From positions 89,229-153,228 of the forward strand of contig NZ_FOUS01000018.1 in assembly GCF_900114915.1 (NCBI RefSeq): a stretch of 64,000 bases of DNA, in the 5' to 3' direction. Positions 34,086-43,452 of the stretch are shown in pieces. Under the pieces are notes generated by a model, which was given only the letters and a program-made list of their open reading frames with translations, was not told the origin of the DNA and ran no database searches. Each line of letters opens with the position of its first letter. Position 1 is the first letter of the stretch. Position numbers and translations under genes: made by a program. Source of the DNA: Bradyrhizobium sp. Rc3b (lineage in GTDB: Bacteria; Pseudomonadota; Alphaproteobacteria; Rhizobiales; Xanthobacteraceae).

Positions 34086-34252
34086 CGCGGCGCCAGCCGC
34101 ATTTTTTGAATTGAATCGCGTTTCCAAACCGTTCCTCCCGGGTATTCTGTGGATGTCAGCAAGACTCGCAGGAACCGGTCCGTGAAGCCGCTACGAACAC
34201 CCGATATCGACGATCAGGAGGCATTCCGCCCGGCACCGAAGCGTCAGGCCGC

Positions 34253-34951
34253 ATGAACGACTTCGCACGATCCGTTGGCGCGGCGCTCTCGCTGATCGGC
34301 GAAGCCGACGCCGAGCTGCTCGGCATCGTCGCATTGTCGGTGCGCGTCAGCCTGACCGCGAGCGTCCTTGCCCTGCTGATCGGTGCACCGATCGGCGCCT
34401 TGCTTGCGATCACGCGTTTCCGCGGGCGGCAGGTCATCATCGTGCTGACCAATGCGCTGCTCGGTCTTCCGCCGGTCGTGGTCGGGCTCGCGCTCTATCT
34501 TCTGCTGTCGCGGTCCGGCCCGCTCGGCGCGGCCGGATTGTTGTTCACGCCGGCCGCCATGGTGATCGCGCAGACGCTGCTGGCCACGCCGATCGTGGTG
34601 GCGCTGGTGCACCGGCCCGCGAGCCTGCTGTGGGCGGAATATGGCGATCTGGCACGGATCGACGGGCTGTCGATCTTCCGCTGCATGGCGCTGCTGTACG
34701 CGCTGGGCCGGACCTCGCTGCTGACGGCGTTTCTCGCGGCCTTCGGGCGCGCCATCGCCGAGGTCGGTGCCATCATCATCGTCGGCGGCAACATCCGCGG
34801 CTTCACGCGCACGATGACGACCGCGATCGCGCTGGAGACCAGCAAGGGCGATCTGCCGCTGGCACTCGGGCTCGGCCTGATCCTGCTCGCGCTCAGCGTC
34901 GCGGTGTCGACCATCGCCTTCCTGCTAGTGGGACGCGTTGGGGAAAAATAG
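34253..34951 (+). CDS. Tungstate-type ABC transporter permease TupB-like
   Basis: The 232-residue product has about six helices and the permease loop (EYGDLARIDGLSIFRCM, then GRAIAEVGAIIIVGGN) close to TupB/WtpB of tungstate uptake. The binding protein gene lies directly opposite and the two 3' ends overlap by 27 bases (34925-34951). No TupC ATPase gene is adjacent, so an ATPase must come from elsewhere or the system is broken. Confidence 0.82.
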   Translation: MNDFARSVGAALSLIGEADAELLGIVALSVRVSLTASVLALLIGAPIGALLAITRFRGRQVIIVLTNALLGLPPVVVGLALYLLLSRSGPLGAAGLLFTPAAMVIAQTLLATPIVVALVHRPASLLWAEYGDLARIDGLSIFRCMALLYALGRTSLLTAFLAAFGRAIAEVGAIIIVGGNIRGFTRTMTTAIALETSKGDLPLALGLGLILLALSVAVSTIAFLLVGRVGEK

Positions 34952-35734
34952 CTGCTCGCCGCCAACCTTGTATCCGGCGATCGCCTCCTGCCCCTTCGAT
35001 GACACGAGCCAGTCGATGAAGGCCTGCCCATCCTTCGCCTTCACATTCGGGTGCTTCTCGGGATTCACCAGCATGACGCCGTACTGGTTGAACAGCCGCT
35101 TGTCGCCCTCCGTCAGGATGGCGAGCTCGCCGCGATTCTTGAACGACAGCCAGGTGCCGCGGTCCGACAGAACATAAGCGTTCGACGACGACGCCATGTT
35201 CAGCGCCGGGCCCATGCCCTGGCCGATCTCACGATACCAGCTGTCCTTGCCGGCACTGATGTCGACGCCCGCCTCCTTCCACAGCCGGAGCTCGGCCGCG
35301 TGCGTGCCGGATTTGTCGCCGCGCGAGATGAACGGCGCCTTCGCCGCCGCGATCTTGCGCAGCGCATCCGTGACGTCCTTGCCGCCGGCGATCTTCGCGG
35401 GATCGCTTTTGGGCCCGACCACAACGAAGTCGTTGTACATGACGTCGAAGCGCTTCACGCCCTGCCCTTCGGACATGAACTTGTCTTCGGCAGCCCGGTC
35501 ATGGACGAACACCACGTCGGCATCGCCGCGCCGCCCGATATCCAGTGCCTGTCCGGTACCGACGGCAACGACCTTCACGCTGATGCCCTCGTCCTTCGAG
35601 AACAGCGGCAGCAGATGGCCGAACAGGCCCGACTGTTCCGTCGACGTGGTCGAGGCAACCGTGATGGTGCGATCCTGCGCGAATGCGATGGTGGACCAGA
35701 GCAAAGCTGCTCCGATGGCGACAATCTTCCTCAT
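34925..35734 (-). CDS. Tungstate-type ABC transporter substrate-binding protein TupA-like
   Basis: The 269-residue product has a signal peptide ending AFAQ and the motif VASTTSTEQSGLF, typical of the TupA tungstate receptor (TTTS). Further family segments are FVHDRAAEDKFM, YNDFVVVGP and FISRGDKSGTH. It converges on the permease gene with a 27-base overlap of the coding ends. Tungstate or molybdate uptake fits the molybdenum hydroxylases in the window. The start at 35734 follows GGGGGACGACGC. Confidence 0.85.
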   Translation of the reverse strand: MRKIVAIGAALLWSTIAFAQDRTITVASTTSTEQSGLFGHLLPLFSKDEGISVKVVAVGTGQALDIGRRGDADVVFVHDRAAEDKFMSEGQGVKRFDVMYNDFVVVGPKSDPAKIAGGKDVTDALRKIAAAKAPFISRGDKSGTHAAELRLWKEAGVDISAGKDSWYREIGQGMGPALNMASSSNAYVLSDRGTWLSFKNRGELAILTEGDKRLFNQYGVMLVNPEKHPNVKAKDGQAFIDWLVSSKGQEAIAGYKVGGEQLFFPNASH

Positions 35735-35895
35735 GCGTCGTCCCCCACAAACAATGACGGTCCTGAATAGCCGATGGCGATGGCGACGGGAACCCCGACA
35801 TTCGGCCGCAGAGAGTTGAAGCGATGGCATCAAATCGGCAGGAACGCCGATGCCGCAGGCGGATTGTCCGGAGATGTCATGGCAAGGAGAATCCC

Positions 35896-36195
35896 ATGAA
35901 AAAGATCATTCTGGCATCCGCATGCATCATGGCGCTGGCGACCGGTAGCGCCTTCGCGCAGACACAACCGGCTCCCGGCGCCTCCGGTCAAGGCGACGTC
36001 GGCCCCTCCTCGCGCGGCCCCGCGACCAAGGGAATGACGACCGGCAAGTCGTCGAACATGCAGAACGAGGCCAGTGACAGCAAGGGCGCACAATCGCCGT
36101 CGGCCGGCGGCACCAACACGAATAACATGGGCAGCCAGGCCGGAGGCAGCGCGGGTTCAGGATCCGGTTCAGGTTCAGGTTCCGGCGGGCGATAG
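35896..36195 (+). CDS. Small exported Gly/Ser-rich low-complexity protein
   Basis: The 99-residue product has a signal peptide ending AFAQT and a Gly, Ser, Asn and Thr-rich mature part ending in a run of Gly-Ser repeats. AAGGAGAATCCC precedes the ATG. It resembles the other small disordered exported proteins of this window. No function is recognised. An upstream in-frame start at 35824 is less likely. Confidence 0.6.
   Translation: MKKIILASACIMALATGSAFAQTQPAPGASGQGDVGPSSRGPATKGMTTGKSSNMQNEASDSKGAQSPSAGGTNTNNMGSQAGGSAGSGSGSGSGSGGR
36154..36187. repeat. Hexanucleotide GGTTCA-type microsatellite in the coding sequence
   Basis: Repeated units GGTTCA, GGATCC, GGTTCA, GGTTCA and GGTTCC encode the Gly-Ser tail of the small exported protein. 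The six-base unit keeps the frame if copies are gained or lost. Confidence 0.7.
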
Positions 36196-36559
36196 ACCAA
36201 GACGCAGAGCTCGGCCCGGGCCGTCTTGAAGCGCGAGGCTCGCGAATCAGCCGCGACATGTGGCGCAGCGAGTCTCGGCTCGCTCCGTCATGTTGCGCGC
36301 ACAAGATTCCGGTCGCCGTCTTGCCGTGTACGTCATCAATTTATGTTCGACGCGCGTGGTGTAGTTACCGCAGCATTAATTCTGTCGACCTGACGTTGCA
36401 TCGGAAACACACTGCACATCTTTCCCGATGCGCGGCAACGATCAGCATTGACCCGATCACAGGCAGCAACATACCGTCGCAATCACGATCAGCTGTCGAT
36501 GATGTTTGGCGATCCGCCATCCGGCGCAGCACCAAGAGCAAGACAAGGGGCTGTGCGCC
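36196..36559. other. Intergenic region upstream of the autotransporter
   Basis: These 364 bases hold no supported gene. CAAGACG (36198-36204) and CGTCTTG (36222-36228) form a hairpin just after the preceding stop, with an inner GGCCCGGGCC palindrome, and may be a terminator. The autotransporter promoter is expected in the later part. Confidence 0.4.
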
Positions 36560-39274
36560 ATGCGCGAATGCATCGGGGCTGCGACGTTTTCACGACAAGC
36601 GAACGACGATCGGGGCAGACATCCACAGCATCCCCTATCCTTCACAGGCAAGCGAGCCGCGTTCCGGCGCCTGCTGTTAATGAGCGCCTCGGCGGCGGCG
36701 CTGTCGGCGGTTTTGCCAGACCAGGCGGCCGCGCAGACCTGGACTGGCGCCACCAACAATGACTGGACGGTGGGCTCGAACTGGAACACCGGAACAGCGC
36801 CCGTCGGCGGCGCGGTTCTCATCGCCACGCCTGCAGACGTTGTTCTCGGCGTGGTCCCCGGCGCGACCAGTACGACGGGTAATTTCAGACTCGGTGGTGC
36901 TGCAGCCGGCGTAACAACCAGTCTCACAATTCAAAATGGCAGCACACTGACCAGCACAGGCAGCACCATTGCGATTGGCAACGCCCTCGGTGCGACGTCC
37001 GCCTTGACGGTGACCGGAGCCGGTTCGCAATGGATCGTCAATGGCACACTGCAAATTCTTGCAACAGGGAACACGCTCAATATCGAAAACGATGGAACCG
37101 TTGTTGCGACGAGCAGGGCTGTTGTTGGCACCCCAGCCGGGACCTCCACAGCCACACTCAACGTCAAGGGCGGCACGCTTGAGACTGGCTTCATCACCAT
37201 TGCCAACGCTGGCGGCCAGGTGAATTACGACAATGCCGTGATCCGCGCCCGGGGCAATAACGCGAACTTCTTTGGCGGCACCGCCGCCCAGAACAACATC
37301 GCCGCGGGCGGGTTGACCTTCGACACCAACGGCTTCACCGTCATCGCATCAGCCGCGGGCGGCCTCAGCGGCGTCGGCGGATTGACCAAGACCGGCAACG
37401 GAACCTTGTTCCTTCGTGGCGGCAGCACCTACACCGGCGAAACGGTGATCCAGCAGGGCACGCTCGCCATCGGTGTCGTCGCCGGCGCCAGCGACGCCCT
37501 CGCCAATTCGAGGCGTGTGGTCGCAAATGCGACATTCGATATTTCCGGCATCGTCGACGCCACCTCTCACATTCAGAGCCTTGCCGGCACCGGCACCGTC
37601 GTGCTCGGCACCAAGACGCTGGCGATCACCAATGCCGGCGACACGTTCGCAGGCACACTCGGCGGCACCGGCGGCCTGCAGATATCAGGCGGCACGCAGA
37701 CGCTGTCCGGCGTCAACACCTATGGCGGCGCAACCACGATCACCGGCGGCACCCTGCGCGCCGGCGCGGCCGGCGCCTTCAGCGCCGCATCCGCCTATGT
37801 CGCGGCCGCAGGCACAACGCTCGACCTGAACGGCTTCAACCAGACCATCGCATCGCTCGACAATGCCGGCCTGGTGCGAACCGGCGGCGCGCCGGGGACC
37901 ACGCTAACGGTGAGCGGCAATTATGTCGGTAGCGGCGGCACGCTTCTCCTCAACACCGCGCTCGATGGCGACAGTTCGATCACCGATCGCCTGGTCGTGC
38001 AAGGCGCCACCTCCGGTGCCTCCACGCTGCGCATCGCCAATGTCGGCGGCGGCGGCGCGCAGACCGTCGAAGGCATCAAGGTGATCGACGTCGCCGGCGC
38101 CTCGAACGGCACCTTCGCGCTGCAGGGCAATTACGTCATTGGCGGCCAGCAGGCCGTGGTCGGCGGCGCCTATGCCTATACGCTGCAGAAGAACGGGATC
38201 AGCACGCCCGCAGACGGAGACTGGTATCTGCGGTCCAGCCTGATCAATCCGCCGCCATCGGCGCCGGCCGGGCCGCTCTATCAGGCCGGCGTTCCCCTCT
38301 ACGAGAACTACGCACAGGTGCTGCTCGGGATGAACCAGCCGGCGAGCCTGCAGCAGCGCGCCGGCAACCGCTATTGGGGCGGCAGCGAAGCGATGGCCCG
38401 CGCAGGCATTGATACCGCGCAGACGGCCGAGGGCTCATGGACGCAATCAGCGTTCTGGGGCCGGATCGAGGGCGGCCAGAGCGCGTTGCGGCCTTCCAAC
38501 ACCACCGGCTCCACCTATGATTCCGACGAGATGAAGGTGCAAGTCGGACTCGACGGCGCTGCGCTCGACAATTCGCGCGGCCGGCTGATCGTCAGCCTGA
38601 CGGCGCAATACGGCCTGACCACGGCCTTCGTCAATTCGCTGTTCGGCAACGGCCGCATCCGCGCGCAAGGAACCGGCGTTGGCGCAACCGCGACCTGGTA
38701 CGGCCATGACGGCTTCTATGTCGACGGCCAGGCGCAGACCATGTTCTATCGCAGCGACCTGTCATCTGCGCTGGTCGGCTCGTTGATCCACGGCAATGAG
38801 GGCCTTGGCTACGCGTTCAGCCTCGAGGGCGGCAGGCGGATCGCAATTGGCAACGGCTTCTGGCTGGCGCCGCAGGCGCAGCTCGCCTATTCGAAGGTCG
38901 GCTTCGATGCCTTCACCGACCGCTTCGGCGCGCTGGTCTCGCTCGGCAACGCCGACAGCCTGCTCGGCCGCCTCGGGCTATCGCTCAATCATCAGCGCAC
39001 CTGGAACGACGGCACGGGCATCGTCCGCTCTGACCTCTATGCCATCGGCAATCTGCACTACGAATTTCTCGAAGGCACCAGGATCGATGTCGCCGGCACC
39101 GGCTTCGCCAGCGGCCATGACCGGCTGTCGGGCAGCATCGGCGGCGGCGGCACCTATAGCTGGGCCAACGGCCGCTATGCCGTGTTCGGCGAGCTCACCT
39201 ATCGCGCGAGCCTCGATGCTCCCGCGGACAATCACAGCTATAGGGGCACCGGCGGCTTCCGTCTGGTGTGGTGA
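36560..39274 (+). CDS. Type Va autotransporter
   Basis: The 904-residue protein has a long N-region and signal (cleavage near AAAQ, about residue 58), a beta-helix passenger (about 60-600) with autotransporter-associated repeats such as GVGGLTKTGNGTLFLRGGST and GGLQISGGTQTLSGVNTYGG, and a C-terminal 12-strand barrel (about 625-904) ending GGFRLVW. The barrel secretes the passenger to the cell surface; adhesion is the common use. The ATG at 36560 follows AAGGGG; a TTG at 36506 in frame is also open. No protease or lipase motif is seen in the passenger. Confidence 0.87.
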   Translation: MRECIGAATFSRQANDDRGRHPQHPLSFTGKRAAFRRLLLMSASAAALSAVLPDQAAAQTWTGATNNDWTVGSNWNTGTAPVGGAVLIATPADVVLGVVPGATSTTGNFRLGGAAAGVTTSLTIQNGSTLTSTGSTIAIGNALGATSALTVTGAGSQWIVNGTLQILATGNTLNIENDGTVVATSRAVVGTPAGTSTATLNVKGGTLETGFITIANAGGQVNYDNAVIRARGNNANFFGGTAAQNNIAAGGLTFDTNGFTVIASAAGGLSGVGGLTKTGNGTLFLRGGSTYTGETVIQQGTLAIGVVAGASDALANSRRVVANATFDISGIVDATSHIQSLAGTGTVVLGTKTLAITNAGDTFAGTLGGTGGLQISGGTQTLSGVNTYGGATTITGGTLRAGAAGAFSAASAYVAAAGTTLDLNGFNQTIASLDNAGLVRTGGAPGTTLTVSGNYVGSGGTLLLNTALDGDSSITDRLVVQGATSGASTLRIANVGGGGAQTVEGIKVIDVAGASNGTFALQGNYVIGGQQAVVGGAYAYTLQKNGISTPADGDWYLRSSLINPPPSAPAGPLYQAGVPLYENYAQVLLGMNQPASLQQRAGNRYWGGSEAMARAGIDTAQTAEGSWTQSAFWGRIEGGQSALRPSNTTGSTYDSDEMKVQVGLDGAALDNSRGRLIVSLTAQYGLTTAFVNSLFGNGRIRAQGTGVGATATWYGHDGFYVDGQAQTMFYRSDLSSALVGSLIHGNEGLGYAFSLEGGRRIAIGNGFWLAPQAQLAYSKVGFDAFTDRFGALVSLGNADSLLGRLGLSLNHQRTWNDGTGIVRSDLYAIGNLHYEFLEGTRIDVAGTGFASGHDRLSGSIGGGGTYSWANGRYAVFGELTYRASLDAPADNHSYRGTGGFRLVW

Positions 39275-39423
39275 GCGCTGCCCGCGAAGGTAGCGGTCGA
39301 TCGCGCTGCAGCGTCACGACGATCGCGGTCTCAGTGTGATGGCCGACACTTGATCCGGTCACCACGCGCACGCGACGAACGCGTGGATGTTCTGCAATTG
39401 GTCCCGCCTACATTGACAGGGGT

Positions 39424-40770
39424 GTGACGGCCGGGGCAGTTTTTCACATTGCTGGCGAATCAGCGATTGCCTCACGCCGAGTACCTCTTGGACAACTCCC
39501 TGTGCTTTCGAGACTGATATCGTTGCTGCGCCGCATCCCCGCGGTGAAATGGGCGTTCACCCGGCTTCGGCCCTTGCCGCAGGGCGGCAGCATCGACGGT
39601 GCGGCGGTCGTCGCGGAACAGCCCGTCATCGTTACTGAGGGTGCTGACGCTCTTCCGGCTCTCGACATCGGCATCGGCACTAATCCACTGCGCAGCGACG
39701 CCGCGGTCGCGGAGGACGGCACCGCCAACCCTGTCATCACAGAGGCAGCAGCCGATATCGCCGGCAGCGACGAGTCCCTGCAGCAGGCGCCGTCAGATGT
39801 CGAGCCGGTCTTCGTGGCAGAGGTCTTGGCTTCGGACGAAGTCATCAGCGAAACGGTCGATGGTCCCAAACCAGTCGATGTTCCTGAACCCGTCATCGAC
39901 AATGATCCGCCTGTAGAGGTCTCGACGAAGCTCGAGCCCGTCGCCACCGAAGCGGTCGCGGCCATCGACATCGAGGACGAGCCGGCCAAAGCCGCTGAGC
40001 CCGTCATCAGCAGCGATCCATCTCCCGAGCTCACGACCGACGTTGAGCCCGATGTCGTGGAGGAGACCTCGTCCAATCTCGAGGTCGCTTCGCTTGATGT
40101 TGTTTCGGTTGATGTCGCTTCGGTTGACGCTCCCGCTCTCGTCGTTGCCGACGATCCCTCCACTGTCGCCGCCGCGGATGTCGAGCCCATTGTAGACGAC
40201 ACTCATGTCACGCTTGCCGATCCCGATGTCTCGGCGGAACCTGTCGTTGAAGAGAGCATCGACAGCGATCCCACCTCCGGCACCGCGGTGGCGATCGAGC
40301 CGGTCGCTGCAAGCGATCCTGCCCCTGTCGCCGCGGACGACTCTTCGGCCGACGCCATCGTGGTCACGCATGATGAGCCGGCTCCGGCTCTCGCAGCTCC
40401 CGCTGAGGAGATTCGCAGTGCGCCGAAACTTCGCGCGAAAGCAACGGAACCTGCCGATCGCACCGCGCTGATCCGGCAGCGCTGGGCGGAAAGCGGAATC
40501 AGGATGTGGAATCCCCGGCTTCACGGCACCGGCGAAGCCACGCTGAACATCCAGGGCAGCGTCGGGCTGCTGCCGCCTGCGCCCGGCGAGACGATGCCGC
40601 GCTACGACAAGCTGGAATTCAAGATGCTCGGCGGACAGATCGTCTGCGAGGGCGTCATCGTCGAAGCCCCCGCACTGGCGAGCCATCGCAGTTTCGCCCG
40701 GCTCGCCGAGCCTGGGAAACCCGAGCGTGTCCGCGAACCGACGCGGGAACGCCAGGCCGCTCTGGCCTGA
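39424..40770 (+). CDS. Acidic low-complexity protein with a conserved-looking C-terminal domain
   Basis: The 448-residue frame has a basic N-terminal segment (to about residue 50), a long acidic, valine- and proline-rich middle (about 60-330) made of loose repeats such as EPVI and DPSP, and a compact end (about 345-430; RMWNPRLHGTGEATLNIQG, then LEFKMLGGQIVCEGVIVE). There is no signal peptide or helix that would fix a location. The GTG at 39424 has a weak ribosome site, so the true start may differ. No family is recognised. Confidence 0.6.
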   Translation: MTAGAVFHIAGESAIASRRVPLGQLPVLSRLISLLRRIPAVKWAFTRLRPLPQGGSIDGAAVVAEQPVIVTEGADALPALDIGIGTNPLRSDAAVAEDGTANPVITEAAADIAGSDESLQQAPSDVEPVFVAEVLASDEVISETVDGPKPVDVPEPVIDNDPPVEVSTKLEPVATEAVAAIDIEDEPAKAAEPVISSDPSPELTTDVEPDVVEETSSNLEVASLDVVSVDVASVDAPALVVADDPSTVAAADVEPIVDDTHVTLADPDVSAEPVVEESIDSDPTSGTAVAIEPVAASDPAPVAADDSSADAIVVTHDEPAPALAAPAEEIRSAPKLRAKATEPADRTALIRQRWAESGIRMWNPRLHGTGEATLNIQGSVGLLPPAPGETMPRYDKLEFKMLGGQIVCEGVIVEAPALASHRSFARLAEPGKPERVREPTRERQAALA

Positions 40771-40833
40771 TCCTTTCCGCTGCAGCGCCGTCACGTTTGT
40801 GCTAGGCTGAGTTTCCCGAATATGGGGGATCGC

Positions 40834-41106
40834 ATGCCTGCAAAGCTGTTGCGACTGATCGTGATCGCCGCCGTCTGCGTCTCGCAAGGAGCCTTTGCGG
40901 CCTCCAGCAAGCGGCCTCACCACAGGCCCGCCACCGATCCAGCCGCGCCCTACAAGGCGGACCGGCTCTCCTCCTCGCGCGGCGAGACCATCCTCAACAC
41001 GCCCGGCCAGACCACCGTGCTGACGCGAGAAGTCCTCGACGACATGAACGCGAGGAGCCTCCGCGATGCCATGCGCTCGACCGCCGGCGTCACGGTCGGA
41101 CGCTAG
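40834..41106 (+). pseudogene. Truncated TonB-dependent receptor, plug-domain remnant
   Basis: The 90-codon frame encodes a signal peptide (to about AFAAS) and the start of a siderophore-receptor plug domain: ETILNTPGQTTVLTREVLDD, then SLRDAMRSTAGVTVGR, where the reading ends at TAG. Intact receptors are roughly 700 residues, and no further plug or barrel coding is seen downstream in any frame. It could be a remnant or a short protein of its own. GGGGGATCGC precedes the ATG. Confidence 0.6.
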
Positions 41107-41442
41107 AGCGGAATGGCATTAGGCTGAATCATTCCCGCGGTGGCTCGTTCACCGCTCCCGCTTGCGGGAGAGGTCGGCGCATTCCGGGCGATGCGAAGCA
41201 TCGTTGCGCCGAAGCGCATGGTTAGCAGAGCGTAACGTCGGCTTTTGCAGGACTTCGCCGCCGATATGCCTGCCGACGCGGCCCCGTATCGTTAACACGG
41301 CCTCACCCTTGCACGCGGCCGGAAATTCTGCGGTAGCGTGCAACCCTGTGCAGGTCTTTCGCGCAAGACCCGATCTAACGCGCCCTTTACCCACGCTATG
41401 CAAGATCGCCGGCAATTTCAGGGATCCGGGGCTCGTATTTCA
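41107..41442. other. Intergenic region with a small hairpin
   Basis: These 336 bases hold no supported gene. A CTCCCG-CTTG-CGGGAG hairpin lies at 41155-41170, part of the dispersed repeat type of this genome. The rest should contain the promoter of the GGDEF-EAL gene. Confidence 0.4.
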
Positions 41443-43446
41443 ATGCCTGTTGCCGATTTGAAGTCTCACTTCGCCGCCGCAATGCGGCTGTTTCGCGTGC
41501 CGGCCGACAATCCCGAGTTGACGCGCGCGCAGTTCGACGCCTTCTCCAAGCAGATCCCGCTGCTCTACTTCATCCTGATCACCAACACGATCGCGGTCGC
41601 ATATACCTATGTGCCGCTGGCGCCGGCCTCGCTCAGCATGATCGTGCCGGGCGCGTTGGTCGCGGTGGCGGGCTATCGGACCTTCTGGTGGCTGCGGCAG
41701 CGCCACCTCGTCCGCAGCGACGCCGACATCCTGCGCAATCTGCGTCTCACCAACTGGATCGCGGCCCCGATCGCGGCGGGCTTCACCATCTGGTCGTTCG
41801 CCCTCTATCCCTACGGCGATCCCTTTGCCAAGAGCCAGGTCGCTTTCTACATGGCGGTGACCGTGATCGGCTGCATCTTCTCGCTGATGCATCTGCGTTC
41901 GGCCGCACTGATCGTGACTCTCGTCGTCGACGTGCCGTACGTCGTGTTCTACTTCGCCACCGGCGAGCCGACGCTGGAGGCGATGGCCGTCAACAATCTC
42001 CTTGTCACCGGCGCGATGGTGACGGTGCTGACCATCTACTACCGGGACTTCGCCGATCTCGTCGCCAGCCGCAAGTCGCTGCTGGCACAGCAAGCGGCGA
42101 CGCAGGCGCTCTCGGACGAGAACTTCCGCCTCGCCAATCTCGATTCCCTCACCGAGCTGCCGAACCGCCGCCGCTTCTTCGCCGAGCTGTCGAGCGCCTT
42201 TGCCGACGCCGAGCGCAGGAACGTTCGCGTCGCGGTCGGCATCATCGACCTCGACGGCTTCAAGCCGATCAACGACAATTACGGCCACAGCGTCGGCGAC
42301 CGCGTGCTCATCGAGGCGGGCCGCCGCATCCGCGAGGTCTGCGAGGGCTTCGGCCCGCAACGCGTGGAATTCGCCCGGCTCGGCGGCGACGAGTTTGGCC
42401 TCGTCGTCTGTGATGACCCCGACGATGCCGATCTGGCACGGCTTGGCGAACGCATCGGCGGGCAGGTCAAGCTGCCTTACCAGCTCGACACCGCGCACAC
42501 CGGGTTGTCCTGCTCGATCGGGTTTGCGCTGTTTCCGGACTCCGCGACGACGTCGGAAGCTCTCTATGAATGTGCCGACTATTCGCTTTATCACGCCAAG
42601 CGCCATCAGCGCGGCCGCACCGTGATCTTCTCGGGCGAGCTCGAAGCCGAGATCCGGAGCCGCGGCGTGATCGAGAATTTGTTGCGCACCTCCGATTTTG
42701 GCGCCGAGATGGAGCTGGTGTTCCAGCCGATCGTCGACGCCATGAGCGAGCACACTGCGGGCTTCGAGACGCTGGCGCGCTGGCACAGCCCCCGTCTCGG
42801 CTGGGTGTCCCCTGCCGACTTCATCCCTGCCGCCGAGCGCATCGGCCTGATCCGGCCACTGACGCAGACGCTGCTGGCCCGCGCGCTCGCGACCGCCAAG
42901 ACCTGGCCCGACGACATCCGCCTGTCGTTCAACCTGTCTGCGCACGACGTCTGCGCTGCCGAAGGCATCCTGCCCCTGATCTCCATCATCGAGAAAAGCG
43001 GCCTGTCGCCACGACGGATCGATTTCGAGATCACCGAGACCGCCGTCACCTTCGATTTCGTGCGCGCGCAGCAGTCGGTCGCGACGCTGAAGGCGATGGG
43101 CTGCGGCATTTCGCTGGACGATTTCGGCACGGGCTATTCGTCGCTGAGCCACGTGCACCGGCTGCCGCTCGACAAGATCAAGGTCGACCGCAGCTTCGTC
43201 GCCGACATCAACGAGAATCCGGTCAGTCACAAGATCATCAAGTCACTGACGGGCCTCTGCGACGACATGGAGATCGCCTGCGTCGTCGAGGGAGTCGAGA
43301 CCCGCGCCCAGCTCGATACCTTGCGCCGGCTCGGCTGCGACTTCATCCAGGGCTATTATTTCGCAAAACCCATGTCGGGCGATGCGATCGGCGACTATCT
43401 GGCGAACGAACGCCAGCGCCTCGACGGCGCCAAGGTCGTGGCCTGA
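41443..43446 (+). CDS. Membrane GGDEF-EAL protein, cyclic-di-GMP turnover
   Basis: The 667-residue product has about five or six membrane helices (residues 40-200), a GGDEF domain with an intact active site (RLGGDEF, 312-318) and an EAL domain. The EAL signature reads ETL (442-444) but the other catalytic elements are kept: FNLSAHD, DDFGTGYSSL, KVDRSFV, VVEGVET and QGYYFAKP. The residues before GGDEF (PQRVEF) lack the RxxD inhibition site. Both synthesis and breakdown of cyclic-di-GMP are possible. The start at 41443 (MPVADLKSHF) was chosen from a longer frame that begins at 41338; the ribosome site is weak. Confidence 0.88.
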   Translation: MPVADLKSHFAAAMRLFRVPADNPELTRAQFDAFSKQIPLLYFILITNTIAVAYTYVPLAPASLSMIVPGALVAVAGYRTFWWLRQRHLVRSDADILRNLRLTNWIAAPIAAGFTIWSFALYPYGDPFAKSQVAFYMAVTVIGCIFSLMHLRSAALIVTLVVDVPYVVFYFATGEPTLEAMAVNNLLVTGAMVTVLTIYYRDFADLVASRKSLLAQQAATQALSDENFRLANLDSLTELPNRRRFFAELSSAFADAERRNVRVAVGIIDLDGFKPINDNYGHSVGDRVLIEAGRRIREVCEGFGPQRVEFARLGGDEFGLVVCDDPDDADLARLGERIGGQVKLPYQLDTAHTGLSCSIGFALFPDSATTSEALYECADYSLYHAKRHQRGRTVIFSGELEAEIRSRGVIENLLRTSDFGAEMELVFQPIVDAMSEHTAGFETLARWHSPRLGWVSPADFIPAAERIGLIRPLTQTLLARALATAKTWPDDIRLSFNLSAHDVCAAEGILPLISIIEKSGLSPRRIDFEITETAVTFDFVRAQQSVATLKAMGCGISLDDFGTGYSSLSHVHRLPLDKIKVDRSFVADINENPVSHKIIKSLTGLCDDMEIACVVEGVETRAQLDTLRRLGCDFIQGYYFAKPMSGDAIGDYLANERQRLDGAKVVA

Positions 43447-43452
43447 GACCGC

